Source: an uncultured Erythrobacter sp.
GTDB taxonomy: Bacteria; Pseudomonadota; Alphaproteobacteria; Sphingomonadales; Sphingomonadaceae
Length of the DNA stretch: 64,000 nucleotides
Assembly: GCA_947503275.1 (NCBI GenBank)
Contig: CANNCZ010000001.1
Coordinates: 248,001 to 312,000, forward strand
Reading direction: 5' to 3'
The notes under the pieces were generated by a model. It saw nothing but the letters and a program-made list of their open reading frames with translations, was not told where the DNA came from and searched no databases. Positions 34,897-44,268 of the stretch are shown here, one piece after another. A program made the translations under genes and the position numbers. The number at the start of each line of letters is the position of its first letter. The first letter of the stretch is position 1.

Positions 34897-35425
34897 TCTT
34901 TCCGCGGTACTTGAAGGGGGCGATGTTCGCCTCGAACCGTTTGATGAGCGGCACCTTGAACCGTTTCGCGCGGTTTGTGCGCTCGACCAAGGGATATGGC
35001 CGATTTACCCGGTAAACCTGGGCGGAGATGGGTTTGATGTGTCTCTCGCTATGTTCCTTGGGTCGCCCGAATGGGTCAACTTTGCGGTGATAGACAGGCG
35101 CAACGGCGAATTGGTGGGCATGACCAATTACATCCGGCCCAATATGTTTGGTGTGGTCGAAATAGGCGGGACCTTTATTCAACCCAGCGTGCGTGGCAGC
35201 GCGTTTAATCGCAGCATGAAAAAGCTCTTGATCGAGCATGCTTTCGCCAACGGTTTTGAAAAGATCGAATTCCGCGTCGACAATCGCAACGAGCGATCGA
35301 AGGCGGCGGTCGCGAAACTGGGCGCGCTGCGCGAAGGGACCATTCGCAGCGATATGGTCACCTGGACCGGTCATCGTCGCGATACAGCCCTGTTTGGCTT
35401 GCTGAAGTCGGAATGGAACGGGTGA
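34889..35425 (+). CDS. GNAT family N-acetyltransferase
   Basis: The 178-residue protein resembles the RimJ/RimL-like GNAT subgroup: VRLEPFDERHLEPFRAVCAL at the start, YIRPNMFGVVEIGGTFIQPS (strand 4) and KIEFRVDNRNERSKAAVAKL (acetyl-CoA-binding region and helix 4), ending with the GHRRDTALFGLL strand common to this group. The acceptor is unknown. ATG 34889 lies within the tdk end; the two genes are likely cotranscribed. Confidence 0.87.
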   Translation: MADLSAVLEGGDVRLEPFDERHLEPFRAVCALDQGIWPIYPVNLGGDGFDVSLAMFLGSPEWVNFAVIDRRNGELVGMTNYIRPNMFGVVEIGGTFIQPSVRGSAFNRSMKKLLIEHAFANGFEKIEFRVDNRNERSKAAVAKLGALREGTIRSDMVTWTGHRRDTALFGLLKSEWNG

Positions 35426-35464
35426 AGCTGGCTTAGCGTGCCTGCGCTCCCTATCTTTGTACAT

Positions 35465-36181
35465 ATGACCGATACACTCACCATGGCCGCTCTGCTGATA
35501 CCGGCATTGATCATCGCAATTGTCTTTCACGAAGTTGGTCATGGTTATGCGGCCAAAGCGTTGGGCGATGACACGGCCAGTGATCTGGGGCGGTTGACCC
35601 TGAATCCGATCAAGCATGTTGATCCCATCGGCACATTGCTGGTCCCCGGTGGGCTGTTGCTGATGGGAGCGCCTGCGTTCGGTTGGGCAAAGCCGGTGCC
35701 GGTGAACCGCGCGCGGCTCGGCAATCCGCGCTTTGGCATGATGGCGGTCGCGGCGGCGGGACCAGCTGTGAATTTCGTGCTCGCTTTGATCGGCACGATG
35801 CTGCTGGGCGTGTTCGGTTCAGCTGAAGGCGCGGTGGTTGGTGCAACCGGGTTGGTGCTGGTTGCAGATGCAAGTGGGGCTGTGCTGCCGCTTGAAAATG
35901 CGCTGCTGTATTTCGTGCTGATTAACCTTTTTATCGGCCTTTTTAACCTGCTGCCGATCCCGCCCTTTGACGGATCGCACATTGTCGGCGGGTTGCTGCC
36001 GGGCAAGTTGCGGTTCCACTGGTATCGGCTGCAACGCTGGGGGATGCTACTGATTGTGGGCGTGATTGCCTATAGCTGGATTTTTGGCACTGGCTGGTTG
36101 GCGGTCACTGTTCTGCCTTTGGTCGAATGGGCGATGACAACTTTGTTTGGCCTCGTCGATTACAATCCGGGCTTTTTCTAA
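35465..36181 (+). CDS. Site-2 protease (M50) family membrane metalloprotease
   Basis: The 238-residue protein has the zinc motif HEVGHGYAAKALGDDTASDL near residue 22, and the second motif LINLFIGLFNLLPIPPFDGS whose Asp completes the site, within about six membrane helices. It is a minimal M50B peptidase without PDZ domain. Target unknown. ATG 35465 is given; a GTG 27 bases earlier is possible. The stop overlaps the convergent glpD stop by four bases. Confidence 0.9.
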   Translation: MTDTLTMAALLIPALIIAIVFHEVGHGYAAKALGDDTASDLGRLTLNPIKHVDPIGTLLVPGGLLLMGAPAFGWAKPVPVNRARLGNPRFGMMAVAAAGPAVNFVLALIGTMLLGVFGSAEGAVVGATGLVLVADASGAVLPLENALLYFVLINLFIGLFNLLPIPPFDGSHIVGGLLPGKLRFHWYRLQRWGMLLIVGVIAYSWIFGTGWLAVTVLPLVEWAMTTLFGLVDYNPGFF

Positions 36182-37641
36182 GCGGCGTTCTCAAACCACT
36201 GATCGATACGCGTTTGTTCATCCTGCGACAGGTGCAAGTAGAGCTTTGAGCGGCGCTTCAACACATCCTCACCCGTGGTCGCAAATTCTTGGGCTGCGAG
36301 ATATTCCAGCTCCCGCGCATAGACATCGCCGCCCATGTGCGCGCCCAGGTCATTGGTGCCCTGCGCATCTCCCAAAAGCTGCACCATCCGGGTCCCATAG
36401 GCCCGCGCAAGCCGCAGGACCGTCTCCGATGCTAGCCATGGAAATGCCTCGCATTGTTGATCCACAAAGGCATCAAAGCGCACTGGATTAATATCGCCGC
36501 CCGGCAAATCGGAATTGGCAGTCCAGCTGTCACCCCGAACACCAAGCTTTTCAAGTGCATGTTCGGCAAGCTTGCGATACGTTGTTAGCTTGCCGCCAAA
36601 GATTGAAAGCAGTTTTGGCCCGGTATCATCCAGCTCAAACTGATAATCGCGCGTCACCGTTGAATTGGACGCCGCGTTGTTCTCATAAAGCGGGCGCACC
36701 CCGGCATAGCTCGCCACGGCACCCTCTGGCGCGATGTCGGTCGCCAGATATTCATTGGCCGCATCGCAGATATAGGCGGCTTCTTCCGCGCTGATATCGA
36801 TGCCCGCGGGATCGCCTTTGAACAATTGGTCCGTGGTGCCGACCAAAGTAAAATCGCGCTCATAGGGGATGGCAAAGATGATCCGGTCATCCTTGTTTTG
36901 AAAGATATAAGAGCGATCGTGATCGAACAATTTCGGGAAGATCAGATGGCTGCCTTTGACCAGGCGCAGGTTCTGATGCTGCTCACCTGGCAAAGCTCGG
37001 CCCAGTACGCGGTCGACCCATGGCCCAGCGGCGTTAACGACCGTTTTAGCGGTTATGGTGTTCTCACCGCTCGCACTCTTCAGCGTCGCGCTCCAATGGT
37101 CACCCGCTCGCTCCAGCTCCGTGCATTCGGTGCGGGTGCGGATATCCGCGCCGCGCTCTTTGGCATCCATACAATTGAGCACGACCAACCGCGCATCCTC
37201 AACCCAGCAATCGGAATATTCAAAACCGTGCGTTAGGCGTTGCTCCAACACATCGCCGTGCGGCGCGCTGCGCAGGTTCACATCGCTAGTAGGCGGCAGC
37301 AATTTGCGACCACCCAGATTGTCATAAAGGAACAACCCCAGCCGCAGCATCCATTTCGGGCGCAAACCCGCATCATGCGGCAACACAAATCGCATCGGCC
37401 AGATAATATGCGGCGCGATGTTCAACAGCCGCTCCCGCTCAATTAGGCTCTCTCGCACCAGTCGGAACTCATAGTGCTCTAGATAGCGCAGCCCTCCATG
37501 CACCAGCTTGGTTGAGGCAGATGACGTGTGACTGGCCAGATCGTCCTTTTCCACCAAGCATACCGACAGTCCACGCCCAGCGGCATCGCGCGCGATGCCG
37601 GCGCCATTGATACCGCCGCCGATGATGAGAAGATCAAACAT
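36178..37641 (-). CDS. glpD: Glycerol-3-phosphate dehydrogenase (FAD-dependent)
   Basis: The protein is about 487 residues, with FAD-binding LLIIGGGINGAGIARDAAGR at the N-terminus, the conserved STKLVHGGLRYLEHYEFRLV and TTDQLFKGDP, and GGKLTTYRKLAEHALEKLG near residue 340. It oxidises glycerol-3-phosphate to dihydroxyacetone phosphate at the membrane. ATG 37641 is given; ATG 37650, three codons upstream, is also possible. No glpK or glpF is adjacent. Confidence 0.94.
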   Translation of the reverse strand: MFDLLIIGGGINGAGIARDAAGRGLSVCLVEKDDLASHTSSASTKLVHGGLRYLEHYEFRLVRESLIERERLLNIAPHIIWPMRFVLPHDAGLRPKWMLRLGLFLYDNLGGRKLLPPTSDVNLRSAPHGDVLEQRLTHGFEYSDCWVEDARLVVLNCMDAKERGADIRTRTECTELERAGDHWSATLKSASGENTITAKTVVNAAGPWVDRVLGRALPGEQHQNLRLVKGSHLIFPKLFDHDRSYIFQNKDDRIIFAIPYERDFTLVGTTDQLFKGDPAGIDISAEEAAYICDAANEYLATDIAPEGAVASYAGVRPLYENNAASNSTVTRDYQFELDDTGPKLLSIFGGKLTTYRKLAEHALEKLGVRGDSWTANSDLPGGDINPVRFDAFVDQQCEAFPWLASETVLRLARAYGTRMVQLLGDAQGTNDLGAHMGGDVYARELEYLAAQEFATTGEDVLKRRSKLYLHLSQDEQTRIDQWFENAA

Positions 37642-37855
37642 GTGCTCCATTTGACGCAGTCATTGTGGTTTGGCCAGTGTCAACCATGCGTGATCGCCAA
37701 AAAATTCGAACTCTTGTCTGAATACTGGATTTAGTGCTCTGATTGCAGACCCAAATCATACATGTGAGGCCATTTCAGTGGTGTTTGACGCTGGTATCGG
37801 GCCAGCAGGCGCAACAGGGCTTGAGGCTTGAGTGTTGAACAACTAGCGCAGACCC

Positions 37856-38791
37856 ATGAGCAACCCAAAGCCAGCCCCGAACGGATGGATCATCCTCGAT
37901 AAGCCGCGCGGGCTTGGCTCCACGCAGGGCGTTGCTGCGGTAAAGCGCAACCTGCGCGAAGGGAGCTATTCCAAAACCAAGGTCGGTCACGGCGGGACGC
38001 TTGATCCGTTGGCCGAAGGCGTGCTGCCGATTGCTTTGGGAGAGGCGACTAAGCTGGCTGGGCGGATGCTGGATGCCAGCAAGATTTATGAGTTCACGGT
38101 GAAGTTTGGTGAGGAGACCGATACCCTCGATACCGAAGGAGCGGTGATTGGCACCAGCGATGTGCGCCCAGCGCGCACCGATGTGCAAGCGATCCTGCCT
38201 GAGTTCACCGGTGCGATCGAGCAGGTGCCGCCAGCCTATTCTGCGCTGAAAGTGGATGGCAAACGCGCCTATGACCTTGCGCGGGCGGGGGAGGCGGTTG
38301 AGCTTAAGACAAGGGCGGTCACGATTCACTCGCTAACAATCACCGGCAACTCTGATAGCACCCCCGATGGTGACGCATCGGTGACTCTCACCGCTCACGT
38401 TTCCAAAGGCACATATATCCGCAGCCTTGCACGCGATATCGCACGCGCACTTGGCACATGCGGGCATGTTACCTATTTAAGGCGCACAAAGGCGGGTCCG
38501 TTCACGCAATCTCAAGCGATTTCGCTGGACAAACTCAACGAAGTCTCTAGTGGCGCGCCATTGAAAGACCTCCTCCTGCCGTTAGAGGCGGGGCTGGACG
38601 ACATCCCGGCCCTCAACCTCAATCAGACAGACGCGCAGGCGGTCCGACAGGGCCGGGTCTTGTCTGAGCTGCCCCAAAGCGATGGGCTTTACTGTGCGAT
38701 GCTGGACAATGTTCCGGTGGCGCTGGTTGAGTTGATCGAAGGTACGACCAAAATCGTGCGGGGCTTTAACCTTCCCGATGTCGCTGAGTAA
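37856..38791 (+). CDS. truB: tRNA pseudouridine(55) synthase
   Basis: The 311-residue protein has NGWIILDKPRGLGSTQGVAA and the catalytic-aspartate motif KVGHGGTLDPLAEGVLPIAL near residue 45, then QVPPAYSALKVDGKRAYDLA and the VSKGTYIRSLARDIARALGT segment, as in TruB. It makes pseudouridine 55 in the tRNA T-loop. It is followed 12 bases later by rpsO, the usual arrangement. Confidence 0.96.
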   Translation: MSNPKPAPNGWIILDKPRGLGSTQGVAAVKRNLREGSYSKTKVGHGGTLDPLAEGVLPIALGEATKLAGRMLDASKIYEFTVKFGEETDTLDTEGAVIGTSDVRPARTDVQAILPEFTGAIEQVPPAYSALKVDGKRAYDLARAGEAVELKTRAVTIHSLTITGNSDSTPDGDASVTLTAHVSKGTYIRSLARDIARALGTCGHVTYLRRTKAGPFTQSQAISLDKLNEVSSGAPLKDLLLPLEAGLDDIPALNLNQTDAQAVRQGRVLSELPQSDGLYCAMLDNVPVALVELIEGTTKIVRGFNLPDVAE

Positions 38792-38803
38792 GAAAGATTA
38801 TTT

Positions 38804-39073
38804 ATGTCGGTAACTCCCGAAGAAAAAGCCAAGATCATCAAGGACCACGCCCAAGGTAAGGGCGACACCGGAAGCCCAGAAGTTCAGGTAGCCATCCTGA
38901 CCCAGCGCATCCGCAACCTGACCGATCACTTTAAAGGCAACCACAAAGACAACCATTCGCGCCGCGGCCTTCTGATGATGGTCAACAAGCGTCGCAACCT
39001 GCTCGCCTATCTGAAAAAGAAAGACGTCGAGCGGTATAATGCGCTGATCCAGAAGCTGGGTCTTCGTAAGTAA
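38804..39073 (+). CDS. rpsO: 30S ribosomal protein S15
   Basis: The 89-residue protein is a standard S15: [39 protein letters not shown] and [16 protein letters not shown], with a C-terminal [12 protein letters not shown]. It binds the central domain of 16S rRNA. A strong terminator follows the stop, before pnp. Confidence 0.98.
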   Translation: MSVTPEEKAKIIKDHAQGKGDTGSPEVQVAILTQRIRNLTDHFKGNHKDNHSRRGLLMMVNKRRNLLAYLKKKDVERYNALIQKLGLRK

Positions 39074-39084
39074 GAGTTTCGATC

Positions 39085-39111
39085 AAGGCGGCTCAAACGA
39101 GCCGCCTTTTT
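39085..39111 (+). terminator. Intrinsic terminator after rpsO
   Basis: A 10-bp stem AAGGCGGCTC/GAGCCGCCTT with loop AAAC (39085-39108) is followed by TTT, giving a run of T from the stem end. It separates truB-rpsO from pnp, so pnp expression needs either read-through or its own promoter in the leader. Confidence 0.85.
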
Positions 39112-39125
39112 CGCATATGGGCGCA

Positions 39126-39192
39126 GCGACATCCGGTCGCTCGTCTCAGGGGCCAAGAGATGCCCCGCACCGGGCCGGGACGGTATCCCCGG
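39126..39192 (+). promoter_or_regulatory. Structured leader of pnp
   Basis: Three short hairpins can be drawn before the start codon: GCGAC/GTCGC (39126-39140), GGGGC/GCCCC (39149-39166) and CCGGG/CCCGG (39170-39192). In enteric bacteria a stem-loop in the pnp leader is cut by RNase III and used by PNPase for autoregulation; whether this leader does the same is inference. Confidence 0.35.
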
Positions 39193-39247
39193 ACAAAAGA
39201 TGCCCCGCCGCGCAATCAGGCGTCATGCGGGTTCAAAAGGAAAATAC

Positions 39248-41542
39248 ATGTTCGACAAGAAAACCGTATCGTTGGAGTGGGGCGGCAAAACCCTCACCCT
39301 CGAAACAGGCCAAATCGCCCGTCAAGCAGACGGCGCCGTTATGGCCACCTATGGCGAAACCGTGGTGCTGTGCGCCGTGACTGCCGCCAAGAGCGTCCGC
39401 GAAGGCCAAGACTTCTTCCCGCTGACCGTTCACTATCAAGAAAAATTCTCATCAGCTGGCCGGATTCCTGGCGGCTTTTTCAAGCGTGAAGGCCGCGCGA
39501 CGGAAAAAGAGACGCTGACATCGCGTCTGATCGACCGTCCATGCCGCCCTCTGTTCCCCGAAGGTTTCTACAACGAAATCAACGTAATCTGCCAAGTTCT
39601 TTCCTATGATGGTGAGACTGAACCAGATATCCTTGCGATGATCGCAGCATCGGCTGCTCTCACGATCAGCGGCCTGCCATTCATGGGCCCAATCGGCGCC
39701 GCACGCGTTGGTTACAACAATGACGGCGAATACGTCCTCAACCCAACCGTCACGGACGCGCTGGGCGAAGACGGCAATCTCGATCTGGTTGTTGCTGCGA
39801 CACAAGACGCGGTGATGATGGTCGAATCCGAAGCGAAAGAGCTCTCTGAAGAAGTGATGCTCGGCGCGGTGATGTTCGCTCACGAAGAAAGCCGCAAGGT
39901 TATCGGTGCGATCATCGATCTGGCTGAACAGGCGGCGAAAGATCCATGGGATCTGCCAGCAGCCGATGACAACACTGAAATGAAGGACAAGCTTCGCGGT
40001 CTGGTCGGTGACGACATTGCCGCTGCTTATAAGCTGACCGACAAGTCGGAGCGCTCCGATGCGCTGAACGTTGCACGCGCTAAGGCGAAAGAAGCCTATG
40101 CCGAGGCCGACGGTCAAACGCAGATGACGGCCGGCAAAGTCGTCAAAAAGCTGGAATCCGAAATCGTTCGCGGCGCTATCTTGAAAGATGGTCAGCGGAT
40201 TGACGGTCGTAAGACAGACGAAGTTCGCTCAATCGAAGCTATGGTCGGCTTGCTGCCACGCACGCACGGTTCGGCTCTGTTCACCCGCGGTGAAACGCAG
40301 GCGATCTGCACCACCACACTGGGCACAAAAGACGCTGAGCAGATGATCGACGGGCTGGAAGGCCTCTCATACAACAACTTCATGCTGCACTATAACTTCC
40401 CACCCTATTCAGTTGGCGAAGTGGGCCGCTTTGGCTTTACCAGCCGCCGCGAAACCGGCCATGGTAAGCTCGCCTATCGCGCGCTGCACCCTGTGTTGCC
40501 GACGGTTGAGGATTTCCCTTACACCATCCGCGTTCTGTCAGACATCACCGAGTCCAATGGCTCGTCGTCGATGGCAACAGTTTGCGGTGGCTCGCTCTCG
40601 ATGATGGATGCAGGCGTTCCGCTGAAGCGTCCGGTTTCGGGTATTGCGATGGGTCTGATCCTTGAAGGCGATGACTTTACCGTCCTGTCTGACATTCTGG
40701 GTGATGAAGATCACTTGGGCGACATGGACTTTAAGGTCGCTGGTTCTGAAGAAGGCATCACCAGCCTCCAGATGGACATCAAGGTAGCTGGCATTACGCA
40801 GGAAATCATGACCCAAGCGCTTGAGCAGGCGAAAGCTGGCCGTGCGCACATCCTGGGCAAGATGACTGAAGCTTTGTCTTCTTCACGCGGTGAAGTGAGC
40901 AAGCACGCTCCTCGTATTGAGACGATGCAGATCGACAAATCGAAGATCCGCGACATCATCGGTACGGGCGGCAAGGTCATTCGCGAAATCGTTGCAGAAA
41001 CCGGCGCGAAGGTCGACATTGACGACGAAGGCACAATCAAGATCAGCTCTTCGAACGCTGATGAAATCGAAGCGGCGAAAAAGTGGATCGCTGGCATCGT
41101 CGAAGAAGCCGAAGTCGGCAAAATCTACGAAGGCAAGGTTGTGAACATCGTCGATTTCGGCGCATTCGTGAACTTCATGGGTGGCAAGGACGGTCTCGTC
41201 CACGTGTCGGAAATGAAGAACGAGCGCGTTGAGAAAGTCACCGACGTGGTTTCCGAAGGCCAAGAGGTGAAGGTCAAGGTTCTCGAAATCGATCAGCGCG
41301 GCAAAGTCCGTCTGTCGATGCGCGTCGTTGATCAGGAAACCGGCGAAGAGCTGGAAGACACACGCCCTCCACGCGAAAACAAGCCGCGCGGTGATCGTGG
41401 TGATCGTCGTCCGCGCGGCGGCGGCGGTGGCCGTGGTCGCGGTGGTGATCGCGGTGGTCGCGGCGGCCGTGATGGCGGCGGCGATAATGGCGGTGGGGGC
41501 AATGATGGCCCTGCAACAATGCCGGACTTCCTGAAGGACTAA
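39248..41542 (+). CDS. pnp: Polyribonucleotide nucleotidyltransferase (PNPase)
   Basis: The 764-residue phosphorolytic exoribonuclease has two RNase PH domains (N-terminal with [20 protein letters not shown], second with [20 protein letters not shown] and [20 protein letters not shown]), a KH domain ([20 protein letters not shown]) and an S1 domain ([20 protein letters not shown]). The C-terminal tail is Gly/Arg-rich (about 705-764), an RGG-like RNA-binding region. ATG 39248 with AAGGA upstream gives the normal [16 protein letters not shown] start. Confidence 0.98.
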   Translation: MFDKKTVSLEWGGKTLTLETGQIARQADGAVMATYGETVVLCAVTAAKSVREGQDFFPLTVHYQEKFSSAGRIPGGFFKREGRATEKETLTSRLIDRPCRPLFPEGFYNEINVICQVLSYDGETEPDILAMIAASAALTISGLPFMGPIGAARVGYNNDGEYVLNPTVTDALGEDGNLDLVVAATQDAVMMVESEAKELSEEVMLGAVMFAHEESRKVIGAIIDLAEQAAKDPWDLPAADDNTEMKDKLRGLVGDDIAAAYKLTDKSERSDALNVARAKAKEAYAEADGQTQMTAGKVVKKLESEIVRGAILKDGQRIDGRKTDEVRSIEAMVGLLPRTHGSALFTRGETQAICTTTLGTKDAEQMIDGLEGLSYNNFMLHYNFPPYSVGEVGRFGFTSRRETGHGKLAYRALHPVLPTVEDFPYTIRVLSDITESNGSSSMATVCGGSLSMMDAGVPLKRPVSGIAMGLILEGDDFTVLSDILGDEDHLGDMDFKVAGSEEGITSLQMDIKVAGITQEIMTQALEQAKAGRAHILGKMTEALSSSRGEVSKHAPRIETMQIDKSKIRDIIGTGGKVIREIVAETGAKVDIDDEGTIKISSSNADEIEAAKKWIAGIVEEAEVGKIYEGKVVNIVDFGAFVNFMGGKDGLVHVSEMKNERVEKVTDVVSEGQEVKVKVLEIDQRGKVRLSMRVVDQETGEELEDTRPPRENKPRGDRGDRRPRGGGGGRGRGGDRGGRGGRDGGGDNGGGGNDGPATMPDFLKD

Positions 41543-41566
41543 ATCGGTCCTGACTGAAATAGAAAG

Positions 41567-41598
41567 ACCCGCTCGGAGCAATTCCGGGCGGGTTTTTT
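41567..41598 (+). terminator. Intrinsic terminator after pnp
   Basis: An 11-bp stem with one G-T pair (41567-41577 with 41583-41593), loop GCAAT, is followed by a run of six T. It ends the translation/RNA operon. Confidence 0.88.
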
Positions 41599-41636
41599 GA
41601 TTGCCGCGCCAGCCACAAATCCCCTAACCCGCACAC

Positions 41637-42320
41637 ATGCTAAAACGCGAACTCATCGACACAGCCGATATCGAAGCCGGTGAAACGCTCGAACTCTACT
41701 CCCACGGACGCGATTTCATGATCGTGCTGGGGCGCAATGAGTTGATGAGCACCCGCATGCGCTTTTCCGAAGAGCAGCTGGCGGACCTGACGCTGGAGCG
41801 ACTGGAGGTGGATGCACCGCGTATTCTCATCGGCGGCTATGGTATGGGCTTCACCCTGCGTGCAGCGCTGGCGAAGATGGGTGAGGGGGGGCAGGCCGTT
41901 GTGGCGGAAATCTCGCCCAAGATCGTCGAATGGGCGCGCACTCACATGGCGGATCTCACCGGAGAATGCCTTGTCGATCCTCGTCTTGACCTCAAAATTT
42001 GTAATGTCGCAGCGCTGATCGACGATGCCAATGACGGGACCATCGCAAAGTTCGATGCGATCCTGCTCGATGTCGATAATGGTCCCGATGGCATGGTGCG
42101 CGCGGACAACAACCGCATCTACTCCAGCACCGGCCTTGGCAAAGCGCGCGATGCTTTGAAGCTGGGTGGGATAGTTTCAGTCTGGTCAGCCGCGCCCGAC
42201 CACGGATTTCGCCGGCGTATGAAAGAGGCAGGCTTCGATGTGGAAGAACGCCGTGTGCGTTCGCGACCTAACAACAAAGGCGCACATCACACGATCTGGT
42301 TTGGGCGCAAGACTAGGTAG
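41637..42320 (+). CDS. Spermidine synthase-like SAM-binding protein
   Basis: The 227-residue protein has a Rossmann methyltransferase-type core: RILIGGYGMGFTLRAALAKM (SAM-binding Gly loop), VVAEISPKIVEWARTHMADL (acidic strand end) and FDAILLDVDNGPDGMVRADN. This matches spermidine synthase-like proteins that lack clear polyamine-site residues, so the substrate is not known. It starts soon after the pnp terminator. Confidence 0.8.
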   Translation: MLKRELIDTADIEAGETLELYSHGRDFMIVLGRNELMSTRMRFSEEQLADLTLERLEVDAPRILIGGYGMGFTLRAALAKMGEGGQAVVAEISPKIVEWARTHMADLTGECLVDPRLDLKICNVAALIDDANDGTIAKFDAILLDVDNGPDGMVRADNNRIYSSTGLGKARDALKLGGIVSVWSAAPDHGFRRRMKEAGFDVEERRVRSRPNNKGAHHTIWFGRKTR

Positions 42321-42338
42321 TCTGCCCCTGTAGCCACA

Positions 42339-43265
42339 TTAAAAGTCGTAGATCACCGTCACCCGGCTGAGCGTATCGGTTTGCACCGCGCCAAGGGGCG
42401 GGTTGGTGTCGTGCTCCACTGTGTAAGACAGGCTTGCCGACAATCCTCCGCCCAGAGCCGCTGTGAGGCCGGTTGTACTCACATAGGTGCTGTTGCCGGA
42501 TTGGATAAAGGCGCTCGCATCCTCGGTCAGTTTAAGGTTCTCGGCAATCTGCCAATCGAAATCGAGCGCGGCGAGGCCTGCTATGGAACTGTCGGACAAT
42601 CCATTGACGAATTCGGTTTGGCGATAGGCCGGGCCAGCTTTGACGGCGAGTTGCATATTCTCATTGTCGATGACGCGGTACCCGATGCCGCCTGATCCGG
42701 AATAGCGCGCGGAGAAGCCTTGAAACGTGTCGCGCTCATATTGCGCGAGGCCATAGACAAACAAACGCTCCGAGACGTTGTAGTTTGCCTCATAGGCGGC
42801 AAGGAATTGCTCGCGCGTGGTGACACCGCCGGTCTCTTGATAATCGACAAGGCCAGTGAGCTTGTGCCGCCAATCGATCCCGACGCGTTCCAATGACAGA
42901 CCCGCTGTGATCCCGGTGTTGGATGAGTTGCCCGTGCTGCGAAATGCGCCAAGCTGCCCTTGACCACTCCAATTGTCGAACAAGCCAGCGTTGCGCATTT
43001 CGGCCTCTTCGATTGCGGCAGCTTCGGCATTGGCAGCGGCAAGGTCTGTTTCGTAAGAGGCAAGGATGGTGTCTAACTCACCTGCATCATCCGGATTTGT
43101 TGTGCGCGCCAGATCGATGACCGTGCGCACCGCATCCTCATCACCCGACGCAATCGCGGCATCAATCATCGCGCGCACTGGCTCTGGCAATTCGGCCTGA
43201 GCAGCAGTGGGAAGGGCAATTAAACTCGCTGCAAAAACAGCACTCAACATATTGAAATTAGACAA
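42339..43265 (-). CDS. DUF481 outer-membrane beta-barrel protein (YdiY-like)
   Basis: The 308-residue exported protein has a signal peptide (MLSAVFAASLIALPTAAQAE), an acidic helical segment (about 25-90), and from about residue 95 a DUF481 barrel of alternating strands (WSGQGQLGAFRSTGNSSNTG, GFSARYSGSGGIGYRVIDNE) ending in the aromatic RVTVIYDF. Related proteins are called salt-induced outer membrane proteins. It converges with the methyltransferase-like gene. Confidence 0.85.
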   Translation of the reverse strand: MSNFNMLSAVFAASLIALPTAAQAELPEPVRAMIDAAIASGDEDAVRTVIDLARTTNPDDAGELDTILASYETDLAAANAEAAAIEEAEMRNAGLFDNWSGQGQLGAFRSTGNSSNTGITAGLSLERVGIDWRHKLTGLVDYQETGGVTTREQFLAAYEANYNVSERLFVYGLAQYERDTFQGFSARYSGSGGIGYRVIDNENMQLAVKAGPAYRQTEFVNGLSDSSIAGLAALDFDWQIAENLKLTEDASAFIQSGNSTYVSTTGLTAALGGGLSASLSYTVEHDTNPPLGAVQTDTLSRVTVIYDF

Positions 43266-43279
43266 AATTGACTCCCGAT

Positions 43280-43409
43280 CATACGCGGTGCATGCAAAAA
43301 GTTACGCTTCGCCAGAAATAGGCCTTTCATACGCAGGATGTCGTAAAAGGTTGTAGCGTGGAAATTGGATATTGAGCTCCGATAAGCTGAGCAGAGTGTT
43401 CTGAACGTG
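43280..43409 (-). pseudogene. Decayed duplicate of the DUF1993 gene 3' end
   Basis: On the minus strand this stretch is similar in DNA to the last part of the intact DUF1993 gene about 140 bases upstream: 43328-43409 aligns with 43468-43549 with scattered differences and a three-base gap. Translation in two frames gives VQNTLLSLSELN and, after a frameshift, FHATTFYDILRMKG followed by KRNFL and APRM, matching the family's VENFLLSFSQPN, FHAATAYDILRMLG, KRDFM and VPRL. It is therefore a broken remnant of a tandem copy. Confidence 0.8.
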
Positions 43410-43410
43410 C

Positions 43411-43932
43411 TCAAGCCTTCAAGCGCGGAACACCCATAAAGTCGCGCTTACCAACGCCAACACCCAGCATCCGCAGAATGTCGTAAGCTGTTGCTGCGTG
43501 GAAGTAGAAATTGGGCTGTGAAAAGCTGAGCAAGAAATTCTCAACCGTGAAATCCATCCGTGACTCTTTGAATTCAAACCGCATATCGCGGCCAATCCAG
43601 CTTTCCATCTCCGCCTCATCCAGTGCCTCCATCGCAGCTGACGCATCGGTAAGTTTGGAGCGCAATTCGGCAAAGCTAGCTGGTGGCGGGTTCAAATCTG
43701 GGCTGTAAACGCCCGCATGCACACCTGCGATTGAGCCAGCAGTGTGTTCGGCAATGCATTTCACTTGATAGGTGAAGGGAAGCATGTCCTCTATCAGCCG
43801 GGCGCCAACGACATCGGCATGATCGCATTTTTGCTCTGTGCACCATTCCTCTGCCTTGTTGATCAGGTGCTGGCCTGTGCCAAGCATCTGCAGAGCGCTG
43901 GGGACATAAGCTGCGTGAAGGGTCATCGGCAT
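43411..43932 (-). CDS. DUF1993 family protein
   Basis: The protein of about 173 residues matches DUF1993, starting MTLHAAYVPSALQMLGTGQ (ATG 43926, or 43932 with two extra residues) and ending FHAATAYDILRMLGVGVGKR. The mostly helical fold resembles DinB-like four-helix proteins; function unknown. GGAG lies 9-15 bases upstream. A terminator-like hairpin with a U run ends only a few bases upstream of that site, and a broken copy of the gene's 3' end follows the stop. Confidence 0.87.
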   Translation of the reverse strand: MPMTLHAAYVPSALQMLGTGQHLINKAEEWCTEQKCDHADVVGARLIEDMLPFTYQVKCIAEHTAGSIAGVHAGVYSPDLNPPPASFAELRSKLTDASAAMEALDEAEMESWIGRDMRFEFKESRMDFTVENFLLSFSQPNFYFHAATAYDILRMLGVGVGKRDFMGVPRLKA

Positions 43933-43950
43933 GGGGTTTACTCCAGTCAA

Positions 43951-43985
43951 AGAAAAAGCCCGGCAACGCCAAGGCCGTCGGGCTT
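43951..43985 (-). terminator. Terminator-like hairpin in the DUF1993 leader
   Basis: On the minus strand a 7-bp stem AAGCCCG/CGGGCTT (43985-43979 with 43962-43956), extended inside by weaker pairs, is followed by TTTTTCTTT. It sits about ten bases upstream of the ribosome site of the DUF1993 gene. It may end transcripts coming from gcrA, or act as an attenuator. Confidence 0.65.
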
Positions 43986-44268
43986 CTAACTTGCAATACG
44001 GTGTCTTGAAAGCGGCAAGAGGCGCTATCGTGCGTCAAATGCTCTCAAAACCCTGTGGCAACTTGCAACGCGGCTCGGCGCTAGTTTGTTACCTGAATTT
44101 GGGTCTTGGAAGTCGAAGTGAATAACGCCGCCAACTTCACTAAAACCGCGATTGCCTTCGTCGCAAGCGACCGCCCGCAGCTGACTTAAGAATGCCGATG
44201 TCAAAGAATTGCCGACCCGGTGGCAGAAATCAAAACGAAGTCCGCCACCAGGCAAGATATCAAACGCC
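43986..44268 (-). other. Gene-free leader between gcrA and DUF1993
   Basis: About 280 bases with no convincing gene on either strand. A minus-strand frame of moderate length crosses it but begins inside gcrA in another frame and has no ribosome site. If DUF1993 has its own promoter it should lie here, upstream of the terminator-like hairpin. Confidence 0.5.

Noticed and set aside
40883..41581. 232-codon minus-strand frame opposite the pnp 3' end
   Set aside because: It is a shadow of the KH/S1 and Gly/Arg-rich tail; its Ala/Thr/Ile repeat is the complement of the RGG codons.
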